From contig NZ_MUYK01000003.1 of the NCBI RefSeq assembly GCF_002155685.1, forward strand, positions 496,001 to 560,000: a stretch of DNA of 64,000 nucleotides, read 5' to 3'. The position numbers and the translations under genes were made by a program. Below are positions 17,289 through 26,412 of the stretch, one piece after another (positions within the stretch are counted from its first letter, which is position 1; each line of letters opens with the position of its first letter). Under the pieces are notes generated by a model, which saw only the letters and a program-made list of their open reading frames with translations, was not told the origin of the DNA and ran no database searches. This stretch comes from Erythrobacter colymbi (lineage in GTDB: Bacteria; Pseudomonadota; Alphaproteobacteria; Sphingomonadales; Sphingomonadaceae).

Positions 17289-18761
17289 TCACGCCGCCGC
17301 CAGCGCCTTGCGCCATGCCGCCAGCCGCGCGTCCCTGACCTCATCCGCCATCGTCGGTTCGAAGGTCGAGAGCCGCCCGCGCATCGTCTGGCAGGCGCTC
17401 GCGAGATCGGGATAGAGCCCCGCCCCCGCCGCCGCCAGCATCGCCGCGCCAAGCGCCGTGGTCTCGACGAAACCGGGCCGCTCGACCGTGATGCCGAGCA
17501 CGTCGGCCAGATCCTGCGCCATCCAGTCGTTGGCCGACATCCCGCCATCGATCCGCAAGCTGGCCCAAGGCGCGCCATCGGCAGCGAAGGCTGTGGCGAG
17601 GTCGTGGGTCTGGTGCGCCATCGCCTCCAGCGCCGCGCGCGCGAGCTGCGCCTTGCCGCTCGCGAAGGAGAGCCCCGCGATCACGCCGCGCGCCTCGGCC
17701 CGCCAGTGCGGTGCGCCGAGCCCCGCCAGCGCGGGCACGATCACCACGCCGCCGCTGTCGGGGATCGAGCGCGCGAGCGCCTCGGTCTCGGAGGCCACTT
17801 CGACGATGCCGAGCGAATCCCTGAGCCACTGCACCAGGCTCCCGGCGACGAAGACCGAGCCTTCGATGGCATAGGTGCGCTGCCCATCGAGCTGGGTCAG
17901 CACCGTGCCGAGCAGGCGGTTCTTCGAGCGCGGAATGCGCCCGCCCTGACAGGTGAGCACGAAGGCCCCCGTGCCATAGGTCGCCTTGGTCTGGCCGGGC
18001 GCGAGGCAGCCCTGCCCCACGGTCGCGGCCTGCTGGTCGCCCGCGAGGCCGGTGATCGGGATGCTGCGTCCGAACAGGTCGGTCGCGGTCATGGCGAGCG
18101 GGCCGCAGGTATCGACCACCCCCGGCAATGCCGCGCGCGGCACGCCGAACAGGTCGCACAGCCCCTCGTCGAACTGGCCGTCCTCCAGCCCCATCAACAG
18201 TGTGCGGCTGGCGTTGCTCGCGTCCGTGATGTGTGCCGCCCCGCCGGTGAGCTTGAACACCAGCCAGCTCTCGATCGTCCCGAAAGCGAGCGTGCCCTTC
18301 TCCGCCGCCGCGCGCACCTCGGCGACGTTGTCGAGCATCCAGCGCATCTTGGTGCCCGAGAAATAGGGGTCGAGCAGCAGTCCGGTGCGCTCCTGCACCC
18401 CCGCTTCGTGGCCGCCCGCGCGCAGCTCGGCGCAGAAGGGCTCGGTGCGGCGATCCTGCCAGACGATGGCGTTGGTCAGCGGCTCACCGGTCTGGCGGTC
18501 CCACGCCACCACGGTCTCGCGCTGGTTGGTGATGCCGATGCAGGCAATCATCGCCGCCCCGCCCGCCTTGGGCATGATGGCCTGCGCACAGGCGAGCGTC
18601 TTGTCCCAGATTTCGCGCGGATCATGCTCGACCCAGCCCGCCTGCGGATAGTGCTGCGTCAGCTGCTCCTGCGCGGAGGCGACCAGCACGCCGTCCGAGG
18701 CGAACAGCATCGCGCGGGTGGAGGTCGTGCCTTCGTCGAGCACGAGGATGTAGTCGCTCAT
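17289..18761 (-). CDS. glpK: Glycerol kinase
   Basis: Phosphorylates glycerol to sn-glycerol 3-phosphate in the cytoplasm. It belongs to the FGGY kinases: the N-terminal domain starts YILVLDEGTTSTRAMLF, followed by GITNQRETVVAWDRQTGEP and NAIVWQDRRT. The central ATP-domain signature is GLAGDQQAATVGQGCLAPGQTKATYGTG, and the C terminus has RIDGGMSANDWMAQDLADVLG. The length (490 aa) is normal. Its start overlaps the stop of an upstream Imm22-like gene by ATGA. glpF and glpD are not nearby, so this is an isolated kinase gene. Confidence 0.97.
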   Translation of the reverse strand: MSDYILVLDEGTTSTRAMLFASDGVLVASAQEQLTQHYPQAGWVEHDPREIWDKTLACAQAIMPKAGGAAMIACIGITNQRETVVAWDRQTGEPLTNAIVWQDRRTEPFCAELRAGGHEAGVQERTGLLLDPYFSGTKMRWMLDNVAEVRAAAEKGTLAFGTIESWLVFKLTGGAAHITDASNASRTLLMGLEDGQFDEGLCDLFGVPRAALPGVVDTCGPLAMTATDLFGRSIPITGLAGDQQAATVGQGCLAPGQTKATYGTGAFVLTCQGGRIPRSKNRLLGTVLTQLDGQRTYAIEGSVFVAGSLVQWLRDSLGIVEVASETEALARSIPDSGGVVIVPALAGLGAPHWRAEARGVIAGLSFASGKAQLARAALEAMAHQTHDLATAFAADGAPWASLRIDGGMSANDWMAQDLADVLGITVERPGFVETTALGAAMLAAAGAGLYPDLASACQTMRGRLSTFEPTMADEVRDARLAAWRKALAAA

Positions 18762-19216
18762 TGGTGGTCCTTGTATTCAATTTCGCCGAGATAAATCAGC
18801 GCAAAATCCGGGCCAGAGAAGGAGGTCGGGTGTGGAAATTGTCGTCGCTCCTGCCCGTCAGCCGAGCGGTCAACAACAACCATGATGAAGTGGGTCAGGA
18901 TCATAGCGGCAGCGGTGGCGCGGCGAACAAATTCCTCAGCCCATTGCTCGCTATAGGAGGCGCAAATCGCCTCGGTCGGCACAGTGCTCGTGTCGACTTT
19001 GCCGACTTCCATGAAGTCGTGATCGTACCGGCGTTCACCTTGCGACCCGGCAAATTGCGACAGTGGCAACGGACCGTCGCCTTCGTCATTCGCGTCGGAA
19101 TAGAAGGTTTCGTGATCCTCCTTCACGAATGCCTCAAAAGCGGCGTCGCTCTGGAAATGGCCAGCCCAGAATTGACTAAGCCAAGATCTCGTTGGTTGTG
19201 CCGCTTGCGAGGCCAT
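18758..19216 (-). CDS. Imm22-like immunity-family protein (152 aa)
   Basis: A soluble acidic protein. The patterns FWAGHFQSDAAFEAFV near the N terminus and RRYDHDFMEVGKVD in the middle resemble Imm22 immunity proteins (W-x-G-x-F-x-S-x-x-E and YD-DF-E motifs). It has an aromatic and acidic composition and no signal peptide. The start at 19216 is chosen because upstream sequence in the same frame is repetitive and non-coding in character. The coding DNA looks less G+C-rich than its neighbours. It is coupled to glpK by a four-base overlap. No toxin gene is adjacent, so it may be an orphan immunity gene. Family assignment is moderate. Confidence 0.6.
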   Translation of the reverse strand: MASQAAQPTRSWLSQFWAGHFQSDAAFEAFVKEDHETFYSDANDEGDGPLPLSQFAGSQGERRYDHDFMEVGKVDTSTVPTEAICASYSEQWAEEFVRRATAAAMILTHFIMVVVDRSADGQERRQFPHPTSFSGPDFALIYLGEIEYKDHQ

Positions 19217-19258
19217 AGGCGCCGACTTCCTCTCTCGCGATTGCCATATCCGTTTGGA

Positions 19259-19380
19259 TCGAGCGAAGTCGAGACACCATTTGCAGCCCTTCCCCGTCCC
19301 GGGCCTGACCCGGGACCCAGCTATCTTCCAGCTTTCCCCATCCGGAAAGGCAGCGGGGCCCCGGATCAAGTCCGGAGCGG
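19259..19380. repeat. Cluster of three short intergenic repeat motifs
   Basis: Three motifs sit within 120 bases. At 19259-19278, TCGAGCGAAGTCGAGACACC is a half-copy of the unit found as an inverted pair at 30975-31037. At 19296-19316, arms GTCCCGGG and CCCGGGAC flank a five-base loop. At 19361-19375, CCGGA and TCCGG flank the loop TCAAG. All three kinds are common intergenic palindromes of Sphingomonadales. They separate the Imm22-like gene from the divergent hydrolase gene. Confidence 0.75.
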
Positions 19381-19409
19381 GGGTTGCCGATAAGGCGGCA
19401 CAGGCCCAA

Positions 19410-20297
19410 ATGGGGCGCATGGTCACCATCCCCGAAAAGCCCTGGCCCACCGGCCTTGCCGAGGACATCGAGCCGCTGGTCAAGCGTGTGCTCGCCCCCA
19501 ACCCCTCGCCCTATACCTTCACCGGCACCCAGACCTATGTGGTGGGGATGGCGGACGGGCCGGACTGCGCGGTGATCGATCCGGGGCCGGACGAGGCCGA
19601 TCACATCGCCGCGATCCTCGCCGCTGTGGGCAGCCGCACAATCCTCGCGATCATGTGCACCCACACGCACCGCGACCACTCGCCCGCCGCCGCGCCGCTC
19701 GCCGCGCAGACCGGCGCGCCCATCGTCGGCTGCGCGCCGCTGGTGCTGGCGGTCGACGGGCCGCGCTCGGACGAGGCTTTCGACCCGACCTATGCCCCCG
19801 ACCGCGTGCTTGTGGACGGCGAGGGGATGCGCGGCACCGGCTGGACCCTCACCGCCGTCGCCACGCCGGGGCACACCTCGAACCACCTGTGCTTCGCGCT
19901 GGAGGAGAGCGGTGCGCTGTTCACCGGCGATCACGTGATGGGCTGGTCGACCAGCGTCGTCATCCCGCCCGACGGCGATATGGGCGATTACATGGCGAGC
20001 CTCGAGAAGCTGATGGCGCGCGAGGATGTGCGTTACCACTCCGCCCACGGCGCGGCGATCGAGAAGCCGAAGCAACTGGTGCGCGGCATGATCGGCCACC
20101 GCCGCCAGCGCGAGGCGCAGATCCTGCGCCTGCTGGCCGAGCAATCGCGCCCCGTCAGCGGCTTCATCCCCGAAATGTACAAGGGTCTCGACCCGCGCCT
20201 GATCGGGGCCGCCGAGATGAGCGTGACGGCGCATCTGCTCGATCTGGAGAAGCGGGGGATGGCGGGGCGCGACGGCGAGGTCTGGCGCGTGGTGTGA
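19410..20297 (+). CDS. Metallo-beta-lactamase fold hydrolase (LACTB2-like)
   Basis: A cytoplasmic MBL-fold hydrolase of 295 residues. The Zn-binding motif is CTHTHRDHS (HxHxDH). Further metal ligands are in TPGHTSNH and LFTGDHVMGW. The C-terminal ~80 residues (YHSAHGAAIEKPKQL through WRVV) form the winged-helix-like tail of LACTB2-type proteins. The frame runs upstream to 19254 through the repeat cluster, so the start is either ATG 19410 (used here) or 19419. LACTB2 relatives are ribonucleases, but the substrate here is unknown. Confidence 0.87.
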   Translation: MGRMVTIPEKPWPTGLAEDIEPLVKRVLAPNPSPYTFTGTQTYVVGMADGPDCAVIDPGPDEADHIAAILAAVGSRTILAIMCTHTHRDHSPAAAPLAAQTGAPIVGCAPLVLAVDGPRSDEAFDPTYAPDRVLVDGEGMRGTGWTLTAVATPGHTSNHLCFALEESGALFTGDHVMGWSTSVVIPPDGDMGDYMASLEKLMAREDVRYHSAHGAAIEKPKQLVRGMIGHRRQREAQILRLLAEQSRPVSGFIPEMYKGLDPRLIGAAEMSVTAHLLDLEKRGMAGRDGEVWRVV

Positions 20298-20422
20298 TCC
20301 GCCGCGGCCATCGACGAAGCGTCGATGCGGGCCGGATCAATCGCGCTTCCCATTCTCCGGCACTCCGCGTATTAGGCCAATAATACACGCGGGGTCGCGT
20401 CCGCATGCCGATGGGGGGAACC

Positions 20423-21205
20423 ATGGCCACACTTTCCACTGACACGCCGCGTCCGGCTGCCGGGCGATCCGACACGCGCTTCTTCACCATCATGGCGCTG
20501 GTCATGTGCGCCGCGACCGTTTCGGGCTTCGTGCTCAATCTCGCGCTGGGCCGGTCGAGCTTTGCCGAGCCGGCGACGGTCCACGCGCACGGCATCATCT
20601 TCATGGCGTGGCTCGGGCTCTATGCGGCGCAGGCGATCAGCATCGCGAGCGGCAATGTCGCGCTGCACCGCCAGCTGGGGCGCGCGGCCTATGTCGTCAT
20701 TCCGGTGATGATGGTGGCGGGCACGGCTGTGATGGTGCACTCGGCGCAGGCGCGCGGGGGGCCGTTCTTCTTCGCGGTCAACGAATTCGTGATCAGCAAT
20801 GCGATGGGGCTCTACTGCTTCGGGGGGCTGGCCTTGTGGGCCTTGCGGGTGCGGCGGCATCAGGGCTGGCACCGGCGGCTGATGCTGGTGGCGATGAGCA
20901 TCCTCACCGGCCCCGGCCTCGGGCGGATCATCCCCGCGCCGCTGCTGATCCCCTATGCCTGGCCGGTCTCGATCGTGATCACCTGGATCTGGCCGCTGAT
21001 CGGGATGTGGACCGACTGGCGGCGGCATGGCCGGGTGCATCCGGCGTACTGGTGGGGCATGGGGATCAATGTCGGCGTGTTCGCGGTCTCGATGCTGATC
21101 GCCTATTCGCCCGTTGGCTATGCCTTCACCGAATGGCTGATCGCAGGCACCCCGGGGGCCGGGCGGCCGATGGCGCCGTTCCTGCCGCCGGGCTTCGGCG
21201 GGTGA
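20423..21205 (+). CDS. Multi-pass membrane protein, function unknown
   Basis: About seven hydrophobic segments in 260 residues, with conserved-looking histidines in VHAHGIIFMAWLGLY, ALHRQLGRAAYVVIP and HQGWHRRLMLVAM. That pattern is typical of small membrane proteins often listed as 'hypothetical' or DUF2306-like in sphingomonads, possibly haem- or quinone-related. The start at 20423 follows a G-rich ribosome binding site; an in-frame ATG at 20405 is the alternative. It sits between the hydrolase and nadA on the same strand with no clear link. Function not assigned. Confidence 0.75.
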   Translation: MATLSTDTPRPAAGRSDTRFFTIMALVMCAATVSGFVLNLALGRSSFAEPATVHAHGIIFMAWLGLYAAQAISIASGNVALHRQLGRAAYVVIPVMMVAGTAVMVHSAQARGGPFFFAVNEFVISNAMGLYCFGGLALWALRVRRHQGWHRRLMLVAMSILTGPGLGRIIPAPLLIPYAWPVSIVITWIWPLIGMWTDWRRHGRVHPAYWWGMGINVGVFAVSMLIAYSPVGYAFTEWLIAGTPGAGRPMAPFLPPGFGG

Positions 21206-21273
21206 CGGTTTTCGCTCGATAATCGCTCGCCAGCGCCTATATCGGCCGTTCCTGATTGCATGGGGACTGACCG

Positions 21274-22275
21274 ATGAGCCTGCTGACCCGCAACCCCACC
21301 GGCGCCGACCTGCTCGCCGAGATCGACCGCTTGCGCAAGGAGCGCAACGCGGTGATCCTCGCGCATTACTACCAGACGCCCGACATCCAGGACATCGCCG
21401 ACTTCGTGGGGGATTCGCTCGAGCTCTCGCGCAAGGCGGCGGCGACGGACGCGGACGTGATCGCCTTCTGCGGGGTCAAGTTCATGGCCGACACCGCCAA
21501 GATCCTCTCGCCCCAGAAGACCGTGATCCTGCCCGACATGGACGCCGGGTGCTCGTTGGAGGATAGCTGCCCGCCCGAGAAATTCCGCGCCTTCCGCGAG
21601 GCGCACCCCGATCACATCGCGCTGACCTACATCAACTGCTCCACGGAAGTGAAAGCGCTCTCGGACGTGATCGTCACCAGCTCCAGCGCCGAGACGATCC
21701 TCGCCCAGATCCCGCCCGAGCAGAAGATCATCTTCGGCCCCGACCGGCACCTCGGCGGCTATCTCGCGCGCAAGTTCAATCGCGAGATGCTGCTGTGGCC
21801 CGGGGTGTGCATCGTCCACGAGGCCTTCTCCGAGACCGAGCTGTTGAAGCTCAAGGAGCAATACCCCGGCGCGCCGATTGCCGCGCACCCCGAATGCCCG
21901 CCGACGATCATCGACCACGCGGATTACGTGGGCTCGACCAGCGGCATCCTCTCCTTCGCCAAGACCTTCCCCGGCGACACGCTGATCGTGGCGACCGAGC
22001 CGCACATCATCCACCAGATGCAGAAGGCCCTGCCCGACAAGACCTTCATCGGCGCGCCGGGTGCGGACGGGAACTGCTCGTGCAACATCTGCCCCTACAT
22101 GGCGCTGAACACGATGGAGAAGCTCTACGTGGCGCTGCGCGATCTCTCGCCGCAGATCGAGATCGAGGAAGGCATCCGCCTCAAGGCGAAGCGCAGCCTC
22201 GACCGCATGCTCGATATGGCGAGCGGCACCGTGGGCATGGGCGACCTCGGCAAGGTGCGGTTCAGCGGGGATTGA
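21274..22275 (+). CDS. nadA: Quinolinate synthase A
   Basis: Condenses iminoaspartate with dihydroxyacetone phosphate to quinolinate, the de novo NAD precursor, using a [4Fe-4S] cluster. The N terminus has VILAHYYQTPDIQDIADFVGDSL. Cluster cysteines are visible at C66 (FCGVKFMADTAKIL), in the central region and in CSCNICPYMALNT. VHEAFSETEL and AHPECPP are further family motifs. The length (333 aa) fits the alphaproteobacterial form. nadB and nadC are not in the window. A small GTG-start gene follows 4 bases after the stop. Confidence 0.96.
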   Translation: MSLLTRNPTGADLLAEIDRLRKERNAVILAHYYQTPDIQDIADFVGDSLELSRKAAATDADVIAFCGVKFMADTAKILSPQKTVILPDMDAGCSLEDSCPPEKFRAFREAHPDHIALTYINCSTEVKALSDVIVTSSSAETILAQIPPEQKIIFGPDRHLGGYLARKFNREMLLWPGVCIVHEAFSETELLKLKEQYPGAPIAAHPECPPTIIDHADYVGSTSGILSFAKTFPGDTLIVATEPHIIHQMQKALPDKTFIGAPGADGNCSCNICPYMALNTMEKLYVALRDLSPQIEIEEGIRLKAKRSLDRMLDMASGTVGMGDLGKVRFSGD

Positions 22276-22279
22276 GCCG

Positions 22280-22651
22280 GTGGCGCGCGCGTTGCGGCTG
22301 ACCGGATGGGTCGCGGGCGGGCTGGTGCTCGCCGCGCTCTTCTTCGCGCTGTGGGCGAGCCTCAAGGTGCGCGCGGCGGTAGACGAAGGCGCTCTTGCTC
22401 GGCCGGTGTGGTCGTGCCTCGCCCCCGCCCATGCTGCCCGCCGCGAAGCCCTCGCCGACCGCGCCTTCGTACGCGGCATCCAGGCGCATATTGCCGGCGA
22501 GAGAGGCCGGTCGAGCGCATGGCACGCCCACGGGCTGGTCGCCTATGTCGGTGCTCATGCGGGCTTCTCTGCCCGGGAGCGGCAGGCGGCCGTGGCACAG
22601 CAGATCGCGGGCCTGCCGGTCTGCCCGACACGGTCGGCAAAGCGCGCCTGA
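22280..22651 (+). CDS. Small membrane-anchored hypothetical protein (123 aa)
   Basis: Starts at GTG 22280, four bases past the nadA stop, so it is probably translated from the nadA transcript. One N-terminal hydrophobic helix (VAGGLVLAALFFALWASL) is followed by a mostly polar, Ala/Arg-rich domain with two cysteines (WSCLAPAH and LPVCPTRS) that could form a periplasmic disulfide. I do not recognise a family. Coding status rests on composition and the tight spacing. Confidence 0.6.
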   Translation: MARALRLTGWVAGGLVLAALFFALWASLKVRAAVDEGALARPVWSCLAPAHAARREALADRAFVRGIQAHIAGERGRSSAWHAHGLVAYVGAHAGFSARERQAAVAQQIAGLPVCPTRSAKRA

Positions 22652-22730
22652 CCCCTTGATTGGCCAGCGGAAAAGCCGCTTTTAAGCAATGGCTTTTGCC
22701 CTATACTGCGATGCGGGGGGGGTAAAAGCG

Positions 22731-24323
22731 ATGAACACCAAGCGCGATTCGGCGTCCGAGCAGGGCGAACTGACAATCATCTGGCGCGTGGTCGTCGTGC
22801 TCTGCTTGCTGGTCGTGTTCTGGTACACGTTCTCGATCGCGGCGCTTCAGAACACGACTATCAAGCGTCTCGAGGATACCGACTTCAGCGGCCACTCGCT
22901 CTTCTCGCTGATTGCCACGGTCGAGAAGGTCGACGCGGCGCTGGCGACCATCAAGGCCAAGAAGCAGGAGCTCAGCCAGGTCGAGATCGAGAATTCGAAG
23001 AACATCATCGATGATCCGGAAATCTCGACCGCGCATCTGCGCCTCAACGAGGTCTACCGCGAGATCTTCACCGAATTCCTGATCAATTCGGGCCGCACCG
23101 ATCTTGCCGCGTCCAACACCTACAACAAGGCGCTGGTCGGCGAGGCGGTCAGCCTGAAGTCGGTCAATGATGTGCCGGCCGCGCCGCGGGCCGAAGGTGG
23201 CGGGGGCGACGTGGACGAGGCCGCAGCCACCTCCGCAGCGCCTGCCCCTGCCGGCTCTCCCGCCGCCGCGGCGACACCGGCCGCTACCGCCACGCCAAGC
23301 GCAGGCAGTGCCTCGGTGTGTCCGGGCGCGGCGAAGCTCTACAACCAGTATGCCGAGTACAACCAGAACATCCCGGCGGCGGAAATATCGGACGTGGTGC
23401 AGCTGTGCCTGAGCGGACGCGACCGCCAGACCATCTCCGACGCGCTGGTCGAGAAACTGGTCAAGGCGCAGAGCGAGGCGCAGAAGGTCACCGAAAGCAA
23501 CGCGGTGGCCTGGAAGAAGGGCATCGAACTGCAATCGAAGATCGACCTGCTGCAATCCGACATCAAGCAGCTCGAAGACGAGATCGACGGGGTGAGCGAA
23601 GAGAGCACCGCCTCCCCCGAGGCGCAGGAAGCGGCGCAGGGCGAGGATGTCGCCGAAAACGCCGCCGAACCCGCGCGGCCAGTCGGGCTCAGCCCGCTCC
23701 AACTGCGCAACCTGTTTCCCGAGATCAGCGATTTCCTGAACTTCACCGTGCTCGGGCGCGGTCTCAAGCTCCAGCCCGAACTGGTGCTCGGCCTGCTGAC
23801 CTCGATCGCGGGAGCGGTCGGCGGCACCAGCCGCTATGCGCTCGGCCGGTTCAATACGCCCGGGCTCGCCGAGACCCGCCGCCGGGTGGTCGGCGGGCGG
23901 CAGGCGGCTTTCGTACCGACCGCGTTCTCGGGTTCCTTTGCGGGCCTGTCGGTGTTCCTGATCCTGTTCGGCGGGCTCGCCGTGTTTCAGGCGGGCGGCA
24001 CGGGCAGCGCCAGCTCGGCGAACTATTCCTCCTTCGCCGCCTTCGGCTTCCTTTCGGGGATGTTCTCCGAACGGGTCAACATGTGGCTGGAATCGATCGC
24101 GGGGAACATCTTCTCGAACGCGGGTAAGACCGGCCAGGTGCAAGCAGCACCTCCGGCGGCCGCGGTGCAGGCCGATCCCGATCCGGTCGATCCCAATGCG
24201 GCGGAGGCGGAGGCCGATGCTCAGACGGAGGACGTCCCCGCCAACACGCCAGCGGACGAGGCTCTGGAAGCGGACGCCGGTGATGCCGACCCTGCGCCCG
24301 AGCGGCCCGGCGGACAGGGCTAG
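22731..24323 (+). CDS. Coiled-coil membrane protein of unknown function (530 aa)
   Basis: A transmembrane helix near the N terminus (IIWRVVVVLCLLVVFWYTF) leads into a helical stretch (VDAALATIKAKKQELSQVEIENSKN), then an Ala/Pro/Thr-rich linker. A second coiled coil follows (KSEIDLLQ-like KIDLLQSDIKQLEDEID). Near the C terminus come further hydrophobic segments (LVLGLLTSIAGAVGG, GSFAGLSVFLILFGGLAVF, SFAAFGFLSGMFSERV), and the end is acidic. The ATG at 22731 is preferred because a G-rich ribosome binding site precedes it; 22689 is an in-frame alternative. No named domain is recognised. Its end overlaps the convergent EamA gene by four bases. Confidence 0.78.
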   Translation: MNTKRDSASEQGELTIIWRVVVVLCLLVVFWYTFSIAALQNTTIKRLEDTDFSGHSLFSLIATVEKVDAALATIKAKKQELSQVEIENSKNIIDDPEISTAHLRLNEVYREIFTEFLINSGRTDLAASNTYNKALVGEAVSLKSVNDVPAAPRAEGGGGDVDEAAATSAAPAPAGSPAAAATPAATATPSAGSASVCPGAAKLYNQYAEYNQNIPAAEISDVVQLCLSGRDRQTISDALVEKLVKAQSEAQKVTESNAVAWKKGIELQSKIDLLQSDIKQLEDEIDGVSEESTASPEAQEAAQGEDVAENAAEPARPVGLSPLQLRNLFPEISDFLNFTVLGRGLKLQPELVLGLLTSIAGAVGGTSRYALGRFNTPGLAETRRRVVGGRQAAFVPTAFSGSFAGLSVFLILFGGLAVFQAGGTGSASSANYSSFAAFGFLSGMFSERVNMWLESIAGNIFSNAGKTGQVQAAPPAAAVQADPDPVDPNAAEAEADAQTEDVPANTPADEALEADAGDADPAPERPGGQG

Positions 24324-25231
24324 CTTTTCGCCCGGCTCACCGCCAGCGCCGCGCCCACCAGCAGCATCCCGACGATGTCGAGCGGCGAGAGCACCTCGCC
24401 GAACGCCAGCCAGCCGTAGATCGAGGCGACCGCGGGCTGGGTCAGCAGGGCAAGGCCCACCACCAGCGGCGGGAAATACCTGAGCGCGAAGACCATCAGC
24501 CCCTGCCCCACCAGCTGGCTGAGGACGAACAGTCCGATCACCGGCCCCCACGCCTGCGGCCAGACCGGCTCGCCCAGCAGCAGCGCGATCCCCAGCAGCA
24601 CCGGCGCGCCGAAGATGCTCACCCAGACAAGCAGGCTCCACGACCCGAAAGCGCCGCGCGCGTTCTGGAGCGTCAGCAGGTAGACCGCATAAAGCAGCCC
24701 CGCCGCGACCGAGAACAGGTCGCCCACCAACGTCTCGTGACTGATCTCGAGACTGCGTCCCATCAGGATCGCCGCGCCGGTGAGCGCGAAGACGATCGCC
24801 AACGCCTCAAGCCGTCCGGGCAGGGTGCGCGCCACCAGAAAGCCCCAGAACAGGAGCACGATCGACCCGGCATTGCCGAACAGCGTCGCATTGCCGATGC
24901 GGGTCATGGCGATGCCGATGTGCCAGCTGGCGAGATCGAGCGCGAAGGTCACCGCGCCCAGCGCCACCAGCGCCAGTGTCCGCGCCGGGATCCCCGTCAG
25001 CCGCTGGCCGTTCGCGCGGGCGAGCACCACCATGAAGGGCAGCGCCAGAAACAGCCGCCAGAACCCCGCCGCGACCGGGCCGGTGTCGGCGATCCGTACG
25101 AACCACGGGCCGATCGCCAGCGCCACGTTCCCCCCGAACAGCGCCACCAGCAGCAGCCAGCGGGCGGGATGCGCGCCGGCATCGGGGCGGGTGCCAGCAA
25201 CTTCTTCTTGGGTCACACCCTCATTTTCCAT
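24320..25231 (-). CDS. EamA/DMT-family transporter
   Basis: A ten-helix drug/metabolite exporter of the inner membrane (303 aa). Two EamA halves are visible. The first begins WLLLVALFGGNVALAIGPWFVRIADTGPVAAGFWRLFLALPFM; the second follows LVGDLFSVAAGLLYAVYLLTLQNARG. The closing YGWLAFGEVLSPLDIVGMLLVGAAL is the usual DMT end. The substrate is unknown. The gene is divergent from the old yellow enzyme gene, with about 70 bases between starts, and convergent with the coiled-coil protein. Confidence 0.92.
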   Translation of the reverse strand: MENEGVTQEEVAGTRPDAGAHPARWLLLVALFGGNVALAIGPWFVRIADTGPVAAGFWRLFLALPFMVVLARANGQRLTGIPARTLALVALGAVTFALDLASWHIGIAMTRIGNATLFGNAGSIVLLFWGFLVARTLPGRLEALAIVFALTGAAILMGRSLEISHETLVGDLFSVAAGLLYAVYLLTLQNARGAFGSWSLLVWVSIFGAPVLLGIALLLGEPVWPQAWGPVIGLFVLSQLVGQGLMVFALRYFPPLVVGLALLTQPAVASIYGWLAFGEVLSPLDIVGMLLVGAALAVSRAKS

Positions 25232-25299
25232 GCTTGCGCCCTAGCCTCGCGGGCCCCAAGTGCCTAACCCAAAGCATAACCAACAGGAGGTTTTCCCCG

Positions 25300-26412
25300 A
25301 TGCATGATGCCCTGTTCCAGCCGCTCCAGATGGGCGCGCTCCACGCCAAGAACCGCATCCACATGGCCCCGCTCACCCGCGGCCGCGCGGCCGAGCCGAT
25401 GTTCGTCCCCAACGAGCTGATGGCGCTCTATTACCGCCAGCGTGCGGGCGCGGGCATGATCCTCACCGAAGCGACCGGCATCAGCCGCGAAGGCCTCGGC
25501 TGGCCGAGCGCGCCGGGCATCTGGAGCGACGAGCAGACCGAAGCCTGGAAGGCCACCACCAAGGCCGTGCACGAAGAGGGCGGCCTCATCGTCATGCAGC
25601 TGTGGCACATGGGCCGCATCGTCCACCCCTATTTCCTGGGTGGCGAGCCGCCCTTCTCCGCCAGCGCCACCACCGCGCCGGGCGAGGCCCATACGCCGAC
25701 CGGCAAGCAGCCCTATGCTCAGGCCCGCGAGATGACCCTCGAGGACATCAAGCGCACCATCGCCGACTATCGCCGCGCCGCCGAGAACGCCAAGAAGGCG
25801 GGCTTCGACGGGGTGCAGCTCCACGGCGCGAATGGCTACCTCGTCGACCAGTTCCTGCGCGACAAGACCAACCTGCGCACCGACAGCTACGGCGGCTCGC
25901 CGGAGAACCGCACCCGCTTCATGCGCGAGGTGCTCGAAGCGCTGGTGGACGTGTGGGGCGCGGACCGCGTCGGCATCCGCCTCTCGCCCAATGGCGATTC
26001 GCAAGGGACCGATGACAGCAACCCGCCCGCGACCTTCGGCGCCGCGGCCAAGGTGTGCGAGGAACTCGGCCTCGCCTTCGTCGAACTGCGCGAGCCCGGG
26101 CCGGACGGCACTTTCGGCCAGACCGACGTGCCCAAGCAGAGCCCGCTGATCCGCCAGATCTACACCGGCAAGCTGATCCTCAACTCGGACTACACCGCCG
26201 AACAGGCCGAGGCCGATGTGGTAAGCGGCAAGTGCGACGCGGTGAGCTTCGGCCGCCCCTACATCTCGAACCCCGATCTCGAAAAGCGGATCGCGGCGGG
26301 CGCGCACTGGAACCCCAACAAGGACGTGCCCAAGAGCTGGTACTTCCCGATTCCCCAAGGCTACACCGACTACCCGACCCTCGCCGAGGAACAGGCCGAA
26401 GCGGCGGAGTGA
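25300..26412 (+). CDS. Old yellow enzyme family NADH:flavin oxidoreductase
   Basis: An FMN-dependent ene-reductase/alkene reductase (NemA/OYE type) of 370 residues. A TIM barrel starts LFQPLQMGALHAKNRIHMAPLTRGRA. The Tyr/His region is GVQLHGANGYLVDQFLRD, followed by KTNLRTDSYGGSPENRTRF and VSFGRPYISNPDLEKRI. The start at 25300 has a perfect AGGAGG at 25285-25290, nine bases ahead. It is transcribed alone. Natural substrates are not known; relatives reduce activated C=C bonds and nitro-compounds. Confidence 0.95.
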   Translation: MHDALFQPLQMGALHAKNRIHMAPLTRGRAAEPMFVPNELMALYYRQRAGAGMILTEATGISREGLGWPSAPGIWSDEQTEAWKATTKAVHEEGGLIVMQLWHMGRIVHPYFLGGEPPFSASATTAPGEAHTPTGKQPYAQAREMTLEDIKRTIADYRRAAENAKKAGFDGVQLHGANGYLVDQFLRDKTNLRTDSYGGSPENRTRFMREVLEALVDVWGADRVGIRLSPNGDSQGTDDSNPPATFGAAAKVCEELGLAFVELREPGPDGTFGQTDVPKQSPLIRQIYTGKLILNSDYTAEQAEADVVSGKCDAVSFGRPYISNPDLEKRIAAGAHWNPNKDVPKSWYFPIPQGYTDYPTLAEEQAEAAE

